From Mailhella sp. (GTDB taxonomy: Bacteria; Desulfobacterota; Desulfovibrionia; Desulfovibrionales; Desulfovibrionaceae): 9,463 nucleotides of DNA. The position numbers were made by a program, and so were the translations under genes. Below are positions 1 through 6,268 of this stretch, in pieces. The notes below the pieces were generated by a model. That model did not search any database and had not been told where the DNA came from. It saw only the letters and a program-made list of their open reading frames with translations. The stretch spans positions 1 through 9,463 of the forward strand of contig JAHHTE010000072.1 in NCBI GenBank assembly GCA_020024815.1, given 5' to 3'. How positions within the stretch are numbered: the stretch's first letter is position 1; each line of letters opens with the position of its first letter.

Positions 1-1
1 G

Positions 2-1015
2 GATTTATTATATTTTGGAATAGGATTACTTATTGGTTTATATGTATTAATTTGGAGTGCTGATAAATTTGTTGAAGGTTCTTCAAGTGTTGCTACTCGT
101 ATGGGTATGTCAAAATTACTTGTTGGTATGATTATTGTTGGTTTTGGTACTTCTGCACCTGAAATGATGGTATCAGCTTTAGCAGCATATAATGGAAATG
201 CTGGTATTGCTATTGGTAATGCCTATGGTTCTAACATTGCAAATATTGCTTTAATTCTTGGTGTTACGGTTATAATACGCCCTATTGGTATTGAAAGAAA
301 TGTTATGGTTCGTGAAATACCTATTTTACTTGCAGTAACCTTAATTTCATTTTATCTTATTTGGGACGGTTCAATAAGTCGATTAGATGCTATTATTCTT
401 ATAGCTCTTTTTAGTGGAATTATGTTTTTTAGTATTCGAGCAAGTATGCGTGAAGAAAAAAGAAAAGCAACTTGCCCTGAATTTATTAAAAATGAACCAC
501 AACAAGAAGACACTGTTTTACCTATGAATAAAGCATTATTATGGCTTATTGTTGGTTTAGTTATGCTTATTTTAAGCTCAAGACTTTTAGTTTGGGCTGC
601 TGTTGGCATAGCAACATATATTGGCATCAGTGATATTATTATAGGATTAACTATTGTAGCTGTTGGTACAAGCTTGCCAGAGCTTGCTTCTGCTATTGCT
701 GCAACAAGAAAAAATGAACATTCTCTTGTAATTGGTAATATTTTAGGTTCTAACTTTTTTAATGCTCTTGCTGTTGTTGGCTTAGCAGGCATTATTACCC
801 CATTACCAGTAGAACATGGCGTTATTGTTCGTGATATGCCTATAAATCTTCTTTTAACTCTTGCCCTTTTCTTCTTTGGTATTCGCATGAAAGGACAAAA
901 AGAAGGAACAATTACCCGTTTTGAAGGTATTGTTATGGTTATTCTTTATGTTCTTTATACGGCACAACTTGTAAGTATTGTAATGGGCAAACCTTTAGTA
1001 GAATTTTTAGCATAA
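2..1015 (+). CDS. Na+/Ca2+ antiporter, CaCA family (YrbG-like), 5' end outside window
   Basis: Inner-membrane cation antiporter that exchanges Ca2+ for Na+ (or H+/K+). The frame is open from base 2, so the true start lies just upstream; only a few residues seem to be missing, because the visible protein already begins within TM1 (LLIGLYVLIWSADKF). Two inverted alpha repeats are clear. The first has GTSAPE followed by GNAYGSN (codons at about 146-235); the second has GTSLPE followed by GNILGSN (about 668-754). The Glu in each GTSxPE and the Asn/Ser in each GNxxGSN are the ion ligands known in this family. A charged loop of about 30 residues (about 440-530) separates the two five-helix halves. 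The 337 visible residues are close to the usual 320-350. The stop is followed after one base by the ATG of the pseudouridine synthase gene, so the two are probably co-transcribed. The family is certain; the physiological cation is not. Confidence 0.93.
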   Translation, partial: DLLYFGIGLLIGLYVLIWSADKFVEGSSSVATRMGMSKLLVGMIIVGFGTSAPEMMVSALAAYNGNAGIAIGNAYGSNIANIALILGVTVIIRPIGIERNVMVREIPILLAVTLISFYLIWDGSISRLDAIILIALFSGIMFFSIRASMREEKRKATCPEFIKNEPQQEDTVLPMNKALLWLIVGLVMLILSSRLLVWAAVGIATYIGISDIIIGLTIVAVGTSLPELASAIAATRKNEHSLVIGNILGSNFFNALAVVGLAGIITPLPVEHGVIVRDMPINLLLTLALFFFGIRMKGQKEGTITRFEGIVMVILYVLYTAQLVSIVMGKPLVEFLA

Positions 1016-1016
1016 T

Positions 1017-1979
1017 ATGGCACTTGAAATTATTGTACGTAATAGCCAAAGTGGGCAAAAAATTTTCAATTTTATCAAACGATTATATCAAGCTGAAAAT
1101 AATGAAATTCATCGCTGGATACGTACAGGTCAAGTTCGTATAAATAAAAAACGCTGTAAAGCTTTTGATATTGTGCAAGAGGGAGATAGCATTCGCATAC
1201 CTCCCTTTGCACAAAGTTTACAAACACAAATTTCACAAAAAGAAACAATAAAAAAGAAATTTCCTTTTCCTATTATTTTTGAAAATGAACATATTCTTGT
1301 TATCAACAAGCCACAAGGTATAGCCTGTCAAGGTGGTACAAATCAAAAAACAAATATTGCTGATATATTAAAAGATTTTTACCAAAATGCCGACTTTATC
1401 CCAAGTCCTGCTCATAGAATTGATAGCCAAACACAAGGACTTTTATTTATTGGTAAATCTTATCAAGGTTTACGTTTTCTTACTGATTTTTTTAAAGGTG
1501 ATACTATAAGCATTTCCCAAGCTCCTAAAAAATATTATTTAGCTTGGGTTTACGGTAATATAAGCCAGTTTATTCAAAAAAATAGTATTCTCTGCGACTA
1601 TCTTTATCACAATGAAAAAAAACAAAAAGAAGAATCTTTTCAATCAATAGCAATCAAAAATCATAACGAATTAATAAATAAGTTTGAAAATCTTCCTCAA
1701 CAAATTTCTATGTCCAATAATGAAAAAGCCTTACTTGCTCTTTCCACTCTTGAACTTCTTGAAATCAAAGAGAATAAAAGCCTTGTAAAAATTGGTATTT
1801 ATACAGGAAGAAAGCACCAAATACGCGTTCAACTTGCCAGAGCTGGTTTTAGCCTTGTTGGGGATAAAAAATACACACCAAAAAAACAATTTAAAGAAAC
1901 AGATCAATTCTTTTTACAAGCTTTCCAAGTTATCTTACCTAAAAACGCATATACAGAACAAACTGTTTTTAAGATATAA
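1017..1979 (+). CDS. RluA-family pseudouridine synthase with S4 domain (RluC-like)
   Basis: Converts specific uridines to pseudouridine in structured RNA, most likely 23S rRNA. It has 320 residues. An N-terminal S4 RNA-binding domain covers about 15-65 (IHRWIRTGQVRINKKR), followed by the catalytic domain. The catalytic motif is HRIDSQTQG with the nucleophile at Asp136; the family consensus is HRLDxxTSG, so the Ser before the Gly is Gln here. An N-terminal block with INKPQGIACQGG (about 96-107) and the C-terminal motif TGRKHQIRVQLARAGF (263-278) followed by GDKKY match the family. The S4 domain and length fit RluC/RluD rather than the S4-less RluA; the exact target cannot be read from sequence. 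The ATG lies one base after the antiporter stop and has no Shine-Dalgarno, so translation is probably coupled. The middle section (about 185-235) is Lys/Asn/Gln-rich and looks like a divergent insertion. Confidence 0.9.
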   Translation: MALEIIVRNSQSGQKIFNFIKRLYQAENNEIHRWIRTGQVRINKKRCKAFDIVQEGDSIRIPPFAQSLQTQISQKETIKKKFPFPIIFENEHILVINKPQGIACQGGTNQKTNIADILKDFYQNADFIPSPAHRIDSQTQGLLFIGKSYQGLRFLTDFFKGDTISISQAPKKYYLAWVYGNISQFIQKNSILCDYLYHNEKKQKEESFQSIAIKNHNELINKFENLPQQISMSNNEKALLALSTLELLEIKENKSLVKIGIYTGRKHQIRVQLARAGFSLVGDKKYTPKKQFKETDQFFLQAFQVILPKNAYTEQTVFKI

Positions 1980-1997
1980 TATTTTTATGTAATGTTA

Positions 1998-2039
1998 TTT
2001 TTTTTGGGAGGAGAACTTTTGAAAAAGTTCCCCCTCACA
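1998..2039 (+). repeat. Hairpin repeat, copy 1 (T-tract, stem, A-rich)
   Basis: A T8 tract (1998-2005) is followed by an imperfect palindrome, with GAACTTTT at 2013-2020 and AAAAGTTC at 2023-2030 around a GA centre. Outer pairs run to 2004/2039, with two mismatches (2012/2031 and 2007/2036). It is one of three related copies on this strand (others at 3616-3653 and 9413-9450). It sits between the convergent ends of the pseudouridine synthase gene and sdaA, where a bidirectional transcript end is expected. On either strand the run after the stem is A-rich, not U-rich, so it is not a textbook intrinsic terminator. The CAAACTCTC-type tail of the other copies is replaced by CACAAAAAA here. Confidence 0.7.
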
Positions 2040-2066
2040 AAAAATAAAAAATTAAAATTAAATACA

Positions 2067-3494
2067 CTAACAGTTAACCATTGAAACAGCTAAACCACCA
2101 AGAGAAGTTTCTTTGAATTTTGCATTCATTTCACGACCTGTTTCGCCCATAGCCTCAATAGCAGAATCAAGGCTAACTCTATGGCTTTTAGGATTTTCAG
2201 AAATAGCCAAAAGATACGCATTATATGCTTTTACAGCACCAACGGCATTTCTTTCAATACATGGAATTTGCACGTAACCACCAACAGGGTCGCAAGTAAG
2301 TCCTAAATGGTGTTCTAAAGCAATTTCAGCTGCATTTGCTGTTTGCACAGCATTAAAACCACGTGCATGAGTAAGCATAGCTGCAGCCATTGCAGAAGCC
2401 ACCCCAACTTCACCTTGACAGCCAACTTCAGCACCAGCAATAGCAGCATTGTGCTTAGCTAAAAAGCCAATAGCAACAGCAGCCAAAAATCCTTCACGTA
2501 CTGCTCTATCTCCAATATGCATATCATAACGCATTGCATAAAGTAATGCAGGTAAAACACCAGAAGCTCCGCAAGTTGGTGTTGTAACAATTACACCACC
2601 ATCAGCATTTTCTTCAGCTGTTGCCATTGCATACGCATTGAGAGAACATAAAAAACGTTCTTGATCCATAGTGAGAGTTTTTGCTTTTTCGTAAAGAGTA
2701 GCTGCTTTTCTTTGCACATTAAGTGTTCCGGGAAGTGTGCCTTCTTTTCCTAAACCACGCTTAATGCCCATTATCATAGATTCAATTAATTCATCTAAAT
2801 AACGTAAAATCTCAACTCGAGAAGTCCCAGTAATTGCACATTCATTATCTAATAATAATTCGTGAATAGTTAATCCTGTTTGATTTAGACGATTTTGTAA
2901 GTCTTGCATTGTTTGGTATGGGTGAACAGGTTTTCCTTGTTCAGGAGCTTTCCACCCTTTCCATTGAATAAAACCACCACCAACAGAATAATATTCACGC
3001 TCAAATAAAACTTCTCCTGCTTCGTCCATAAGGGAAATAAGAAGAGTATTATTATAAGGAAAATTATGCACAACATTATCATAAATAATATTATGCAAAG
3101 AAAGAGTAATTGGAATATCACCAAGCATTTGTGTATAATGCTGGTCAGGATTCTGTGTTATATCTTTTAATAAACCTGCTGGACATTTTTCAGGACTATG
3201 CCCAAGTAAACCAGCAAGAACAGCAGAACAAGTACCATGTCCTTTTCCTGTTGCACTTAATGAACCAAAAAGTCGTACAATAAAATGACTAGGTTTTTTC
3301 TCAAATGTATTAACCATTTCACGACATAAACATAAAAAATCATAGCCTGCTTTCATAGGCCCAATAGTATGTGAACTAGAAGGACCAGGACCACATTTTA
3401 ATAAATCAAAAATAGAGGTTTCAACAGGAGAAATAATTAATCTTTGCAAATGCTTTGTATTATGCGATTGAAAAAGCGTATTTAATGTTACCAT
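2067..3494 (-). CDS. sdaA: L-serine ammonia-lyase (L-serine dehydratase), iron-sulfur type
   Basis: Cytoplasmic enzyme that deaminates L-serine to pyruvate and ammonia with a [4Fe-4S] cluster. The start at 3494 is chosen because GGAGG (3503-3499) lies four bases upstream; this gives 475 residues. An in-frame start at 3524 would add ten residues and lacks such a site. The beta domain carries the conserved GPGPSSSHTIGPMKAG (about 35-50). The catalytic alpha domain has TTPTCGASGVLPALL (about 304-318), GAEVGCQGEVG and LTCDPVGG followed by QIPCIER. Cys359, Cys401 and Cys412 have the 42/11 spacing of the cluster ligands known in single-chain bacterial serine dehydratases, and the protein ends in Cys475, matching the C-terminal tail cysteine of that group. 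An N-terminal extension of about 25 residues precedes SIFDLLK, compared with E. coli SdaA. It is monocistronic here: it has its own gap upstream and converges on a plus-strand gene. Confidence 0.95.
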   Translation of the reverse strand: MVTLNTLFQSHNTKHLQRLIISPVETSIFDLLKCGPGPSSSHTIGPMKAGYDFLCLCREMVNTFEKKPSHFIVRLFGSLSATGKGHGTCSAVLAGLLGHSPEKCPAGLLKDITQNPDQHYTQMLGDIPITLSLHNIIYDNVVHNFPYNNTLLISLMDEAGEVLFEREYYSVGGGFIQWKGWKAPEQGKPVHPYQTMQDLQNRLNQTGLTIHELLLDNECAITGTSRVEILRYLDELIESMIMGIKRGLGKEGTLPGTLNVQRKAATLYEKAKTLTMDQERFLCSLNAYAMATAEENADGGVIVTTPTCGASGVLPALLYAMRYDMHIGDRAVREGFLAAVAIGFLAKHNAAIAGAEVGCQGEVGVASAMAAAMLTHARGFNAVQTANAAEIALEHHLGLTCDPVGGYVQIPCIERNAVGAVKAYNAYLLAISENPKSHRVSLDSAIEAMGETGREMNAKFKETSLGGLAVSMVNC

Positions 3495-3532
3495 ATTTCC
3501 TCCGAAAAACCTATATACAAACACCCAAACAA

Positions 3533-3561
3533 TATATATACTAAAAATTTTACCTCGTAAA
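3533..3561 (-). promoter_or_regulatory. Candidate sigma-70 promoter for sdaA
   Basis: On the minus strand TTTACG (3561-3556) is followed after 17 bases by TATATA (3538-3533), about 40 bases before the sdaA start. The -10 lies in an alternating T/A run, where such matches are common by chance, so this is only a candidate. Confidence 0.33.
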
Positions 3562-3609
3562 TAGCCTAATACTGATATTAATTACTTGAGAAAAATCCCT
3601 ATATAAAAA

Positions 3610-3675
3610 TTTTTCTTTGAGAGGAAAACTTTTAAAAAAGTTCTCCTCTCAAACTCTCCTTTCAAAACTTTTTAA
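3610..3675 (+). repeat. Hairpin repeat, copy 2 (longest, with tail)
   Basis: TTTTTCTTT leads into an 18-position palindrome, 3616-3633 against 3636-3653, with an AA centre and a single mismatch (3626/3643). It is followed by a pyrimidine tail (AAACTCTCCTTTC, 3651-3663) and ACTTTTT. The stem is nearly identical to copies 1 and 3, but the one mismatch is shifted by one position. No gene ends on the plus strand just upstream, so this copy is not in an obvious terminator position: it lies between the sdaA promoter region and the end of the ybaB operon. From memory, hairpin elements with this kind of tail are common in Desulfovibrionaceae genomes. Confidence 0.7.
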
Positions 3676-3760
3676 TCCAAAAGCTCTTTTATTTATCTAC
3701 ATTATATAAATATTAGAGAGATTATTTATAATTATTGATTTTAATCAGCTAATAATAAAC

Positions 3761-3797
3761 TTTTTTAGAAAAAAAATTTTTACTACTATCTAAAAAA
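3761..3797. repeat. A/T inverted repeat in the sdaA-ybaB gap
   Basis: TTTTTTAGA (3761-3769) and TCTAAAAAA (3789-3797) are perfect inverted arms of 9 bases separated by 19 bases. The right arm overlaps the T-run of the adjacent minus-strand terminator. With only A/T in most pairs the stem is weak. The remaining gap sequence, about 3676-3760, is plain AT-rich DNA in which I see no gene or RNA. Confidence 0.4.
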
Positions 3798-3837
3798 ATA
3801 GGCAAAGTTATTGAAATTTGTTTCTATAACTTTGCCT
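3791..3837 (-). terminator. Rho-independent terminator after ybaB
   Basis: On the minus strand AGGCAAAGTTAT (3837-3826) and ATAACTTTGCCT (3811-3800) form a perfect 12-bp stem with a 14-base loop, followed by ATTTTTTTAGA (from 3799). This is a canonical intrinsic terminator, 50 bases after the ybaB stop, and marks the end of the ilvE-dnaX-ybaB transcript. Confidence 0.85.
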
Positions 3838-3841
3838 GATT

Positions 3842-3880
3842 GAGGGGGATTGGGGGAAATCATTTCCCCCAAAGAAAAAA
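3842..3880 (-). repeat. G/C hairpin, variant of the repeat family, after ybaB
   Basis: On the minus strand TTTTTTCTTT (3880-3871) is followed by a perfect 11-bp palindrome with arms 3872-3862 (TTGGGGGAAAT) and 3860-3850, then the tail AATCCCCCTC (3851-3842). The T-tract, a CTTT lead, a stem and an AA-pyrimidine tail repeat the architecture of copy 2, with G/C-only outer bases. It lies just past the ybaB stop on the coding strand, upstream of the canonical terminator. Confidence 0.6.
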
Positions 3881-3886
3881 TTCTTA

Positions 3887-4192
3887 TTAAAACATACCTG
3901 GAAGATGAATGCCACCAGTAATTCTTGAAACTTCACGTTCCATATCAGCTTTTGCAATGCGGTTAGCTTCGTTAACAGCACTTACAATTAAATCTTGGAG
4001 CATTTCAACATCATTGGTTACTTCAGGAGAAATGGTAATAGATTTTAATTCATTTTTACCATTAACACTTACTTTTACCATGCCCCCACCAGCACTAGCT
4101 TCCACAACACGATCAGCCATTTCAGCTTGTAATTTTGCCATTTTATTTTGCATTACTTGTGCTTGACGCACTAAATCATTCATGTTTTTCAA
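3887..4192 (-). CDS. ybaB: YbaB/EbfC family nucleoid-associated protein
   Basis: Small DNA-binding protein that forms dimers and is thought to organise the nucleoid; commonly encoded directly after dnaX. It has 101 residues, the usual size. Family features: an N-terminal amphipathic helix (LVRQAQVMQNKMAKLQAEM, about 7-25), a Gly-rich turn with strands VEASAGGGMVKVSVNGKNELKSITI (about 30-54), a long second helix DVEMLQDLIVSAVNEANRIAK, and the C-terminal GGIHLPGMF. The start is judged to be TTG at 4192: AAGGAG (4205-4200) is seven bases upstream of it but sixteen from the next ATG (4183), which would remove three residues. The ribosome site overlaps the stop of the dnaX -1 frame (4206-4204). 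recR, the usual next gene in many bacteria, is absent: a terminator and a long gap follow. Confidence 0.93.
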   Translation of the reverse strand: MKNMNDLVRQAQVMQNKMAKLQAEMADRVVEASAGGGMVKVSVNGKNELKSITISPEVTNDVEMLQDLIVSAVNEANRIAKADMEREVSRITGGIHLPGMF

Positions 4193-4203
4193 TGAAATTC
4201 TCC

Positions 4204-5103
4204 TTAATCTTTTTTACTATGCCTTATTTCATAGCAACTATATAATTCAGCCCCAAATTCTTTTATTAATAATTGTACTTGAGGATGATTTAACGCTTTT
4301 TCACGTAATTCTTCATTGTTTGCAAGTTCATAGGCAACAATTTCTAATTGCACTTTAACAGTTCTCTGCAAAAAAGTACATAAGAACTTTTCAACATCAT
4401 TTTTTATACTTTTAAACTTTGTTGCTGTTGGTCCTGATGGAACTTTTAAATAACAAATATCTTTAGTTAATACTGGGTGTGCTAAGCCAATAAAAGGAAT
4501 TTTTTCTTCATCAAAACCATTTTCTTGGCAATAAAGAATAAATTGATCCCAATCAATTTTTTCAATATCTGCTTCATTTATTACAGAATGTGTAAATAAA
4601 TCACTAGGTCTTGCATCTCCATAAGGATTTGGAATTTGTGAATGAATAAAATTTTCATCATTTGAATAATCAAAATCTACATCATCAGCTTGCAAAATAC
4701 TTTCAGCACTAATAGAAATTCGTTTTTTAGGCTCTGCCTCCACATAAGGAACAGATGGATTTTCTTGTTTTTCTAATTGAGCTTGTTTTGCTTTTTCCAA
4801 AAACTTATTATAAGGCTTTTCTACTGGATTATCAGGAAAATTTACTTCTTTTGTTACAATATTTTCTCTAAAAGTTTTTTCTTCAGAAGTATTTTCTTTA
4901 CTTATAACTGATTGTATTTTTTCAGAAAAAACATTTTTTTGCTCTTTAGGTTCAATCGGATTTTGCAATGAATTAAAAAGAGCAGCATTTGATGTTTCTT
5001 GATAAAATAATTCTTTTTCTTTTACATCATTTTCTAAAGGAAGAGCCTTTTTTGCCCCTATATCAGCAAGAACACTTTGCTCTTTGCTAGGGGCATTTAC
5101 TCC
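4204..5103 (-). CDS. dnaX: dnaX tau-specific C-terminal region, reached by -1 frameshift (domains IV-V)
   Basis: This frame is open from 5121 to the TAA at 4206-4204 and lies at -1 relative to dnaX. It has no ATG, GTG, CTG or TTG until a TTG at 4968, which lacks a Shine-Dalgarno, so it is poorly explained as a separate gene. The first half is a low-complexity charged linker (Lys/Glu/Asn/Pro-rich). The second half is folded-looking: IDWDQFILYCQENGF, PVLTKDICYLKVPSG, then FLQRTVKVQLEIVAYE, ending KALNHPQVQLLIKEFGAEL. In pattern and position this resembles the end of tau, the part that binds DnaB and the polymerase alpha subunit. Joined at the G5 run, the product would be 385 + 299 = 684 residues, near the 643 of E. 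coli tau. A pipeline would probably call 4204-4968 a hypothetical protein. Alternatives are a frameshift mutation or a sequencing indel. Confidence 0.75.
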   Translation of the reverse strand, partial: GVNAPSKEQSVLADIGAKKALPLENDVKEKELFYQETSNAALFNSLQNPIEPKEQKNVFSEKIQSVISKENTSEEKTFRENIVTKEVNFPDNPVEKPYNKFLEKAKQAQLEKQENPSVPYVEAEPKKRISISAESILQADDVDFDYSNDENFIHSQIPNPYGDARPSDLFTHSVINEADIEKIDWDQFILYCQENGFDEEKIPFIGLAHPVLTKDICYLKVPSGPTATKFKSIKNDVEKFLCTFLQRTVKVQLEIVAYELANNEELREKALNHPQVQLLIKEFGAELYSCYEIRHSKKD

Positions 5104-5120
5104 CCCAGTTTTTCCTTTTG
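5053..5120 (-). promoter_or_regulatory. Putative programmed -1 frameshift signal in dnaX
   Basis: Reading the minus strand: AAGGA (5117-5113, Shine-Dalgarno-like), overlapping A5 (5113-5109), CT, G5 (5106-5102), AG, zero-frame TAA (5099-5097), then AT and a hairpin. Its outer stem is TGCCCCTA (5095-5088) with TAGGGGCA (5060-5053), a perfect 8 bp. An inner stem pairs GCAA (5087-5084) with TTGC (5069-5066), leaving a five-base bulge. At CTG GGG GAG TAA a P-site glycyl-tRNA on GGG can re-pair one base back with GGG, and the next codon is then GGA. The spacing of four bases or fewer from GAG to the stem is near that of known stimulators. There is no perfect X-XXY-YYZ heptamer, so single-tRNA slippage (at GGG or at AAA) is what I infer. 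Confidence 0.6.
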
Positions 5121-6257
5121 TTCATTTTCTTTAAAAACAAGATTTTCCAAAGGAAGTAAACGAGGCAATAAGGTAATATTAAGTAAAAGTAATTCTAAAG
5201 CAGCAGCTGGCTCATAACTTTGCAAAATTCTACGTTGATTTTCTAATATCATTTGCCAAGCAGCATGAATAAAAGCTGTGGAAAAATGGCTTGCATTTTC
5301 TTGTAAACGTACAACTTCTCGCAAAGGCAATTCTGTAAGGCACTTTTCACCAGCTTCTTTTAAGATAAATAAATTTCTAAATAAACGAACAAGTTCCCCT
5401 AAGAAAAAGCCAATATCTACGCCTTCAGCTAAAATATCACGCACAAGCATTGTTGTTTTTGCAACATCTTGATTTTGGATAGCTTGCAAAAATCTATCCA
5501 TAACCTCAACACCTGCTAAGCCTAATGTTTGACGTACTATTTTTGTTCCAAGATTAAATTCTTCATCATCAGGAGATAAAGCAAGACATTGTCCAAGTAA
5601 GGACATAGAATCACGCACACTTCCCATTGCACGTCTTGCAATAAGAGAAACAGCATCTTCTTCAAAAGCAATTTTTTCAGAATTAAGAACACGAGATAAA
5701 TGTGCTTCAATGCTTTGTTCAGAAACTTGCTTAAAAATATAAAGTTGACAACGACTTAAAATTGTTATGGGAAATTTATGTTGTTCTGTTGTTGCTAAAA
5801 TAAAAACAACACCACGAGGTGGTTCTTCTAATGTTTTTAGTAAAGCATTAAAAGCTTCTTTTGTAAGCATATGTGCTTCGTCAATAATGATAACTTTATA
5901 ACGTCCTTCTAATGGTGAATAACCAATAGATTCACGTAAACGGCGGACATCATCAATACCACGATTTGATGCACCATCTATTTCCACAACATCAACAAAA
6001 GCCCCTTGTGTAATGCGTTTACAATGTTCACATTCATTACAAGGTTCTGCTGTTGGTGCATTCACACAATTTAATGCTTTGGCAAATATTCTCGCTAGCG
6101 TTGTTTTACCAACTCCACGAGTACCACTTAATAAATATGCAGGAGCCACCTTGTCTTGTAAGGAGGCTAAGGATAAAACTTTTTTAACTGTATCTTGTCC
6201 TACTACTTCTGCAAAAGTCTGTGGACGATATTTTGCTGCTAACGAGATATTTGCCAT
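5097..6257 (-). CDS. dnaX: DNA polymerase III clamp-loader subunit DnaX, zero-frame (gamma-like) product
   Basis: AAA+ ATPase of the clamp loader that places the beta clamp on DNA at the replication fork. It has 386 residues in the zero frame. The start MANISLAAKYRPQTFAEVVGQ is typical. Walker A GTRGVGKT is at 45-52, zinc-binding cysteines at 64, 73, 76 and 79, Walker B IIIDEAH at 123-129, sensor-1 ATT at 155-157 and the SRC motif with its arginine finger at 168-170. The domain II lid follows, then the helical domain III oligomerisation region (about 240-380). The stop falls where E. coli domain III ends (about residue 373), so domains IV and V are absent unless the ribosome shifts into the -1 frame at 5106-5103. 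The gene starts 11 bases after the ilvE stop with no visible Shine-Dalgarno, suggesting coupled translation. Confidence 0.95.
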   Translation of the reverse strand: MANISLAAKYRPQTFAEVVGQDTVKKVLSLASLQDKVAPAYLLSGTRGVGKTTLARIFAKALNCVNAPTAEPCNECEHCKRITQGAFVDVVEIDGASNRGIDDVRRLRESIGYSPLEGRYKVIIIDEAHMLTKEAFNALLKTLEEPPRGVVFILATTEQHKFPITILSRCQLYIFKQVSEQSIEAHLSRVLNSEKIAFEEDAVSLIARRAMGSVRDSMSLLGQCLALSPDDEEFNLGTKIVRQTLGLAGVEVMDRFLQAIQNQDVAKTTMLVRDILAEGVDIGFFLGELVRLFRNLFILKEAGEKCLTELPLREVVRLQENASHFSTAFIHAAWQMILENQRRILQSYEPAAALELLLLNITLLPRLLPLENLVFKENEQKEKLGE

Positions 6258-6268
6258 AAAATAATTAA

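Noticed and set aside
352..888. 178-codon open frame on the minus strand inside the antiporter gene
   Set aside because: It is antisense to a clear CaCA-family gene with both alpha repeats; the translation is low-complexity and shows no recognisable domain or ribosome site.
1998..2039. Ordinary rho-independent terminator for the pseudouridine synthase gene
   Set aside because: The T-tract is before the stem and the bases after it are A-rich on both strands; it is recorded as a member of the hairpin repeat family instead.
2885..3124. 79-codon hydrophobic frame on the minus strand inside sdaA
   Set aside because: It lies in another frame of a strongly conserved enzyme; its Ile/Leu/Phe richness follows from the AT-rich codons of sdaA.
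3495..3886. CRISPR array or small RNA gene in the long gap
   Set aside because: There are no regularly spaced repeats, only single palindromes; the structures seen are a hairpin repeat, a weak A/T inverted repeat, a terminator and a G/C hairpin.
4204..4968. Separate hypothetical gene beginning at TTG 4968
   Set aside because: There is no Shine-Dalgarno, the frame is open for another 51 codons upstream into dnaX, and the C-terminal half looks like the end of tau; a frameshifted extension of dnaX explains this better.
5058..5096. ATG overlapping the end of dnaX (TAAATG) as a reinitiation start for the downstream region
   Set aside because: It is in the zero frame, not the -1 frame, and reaches TAG (5060-5058) after 12 codons, so it cannot produce the tau-like segment.
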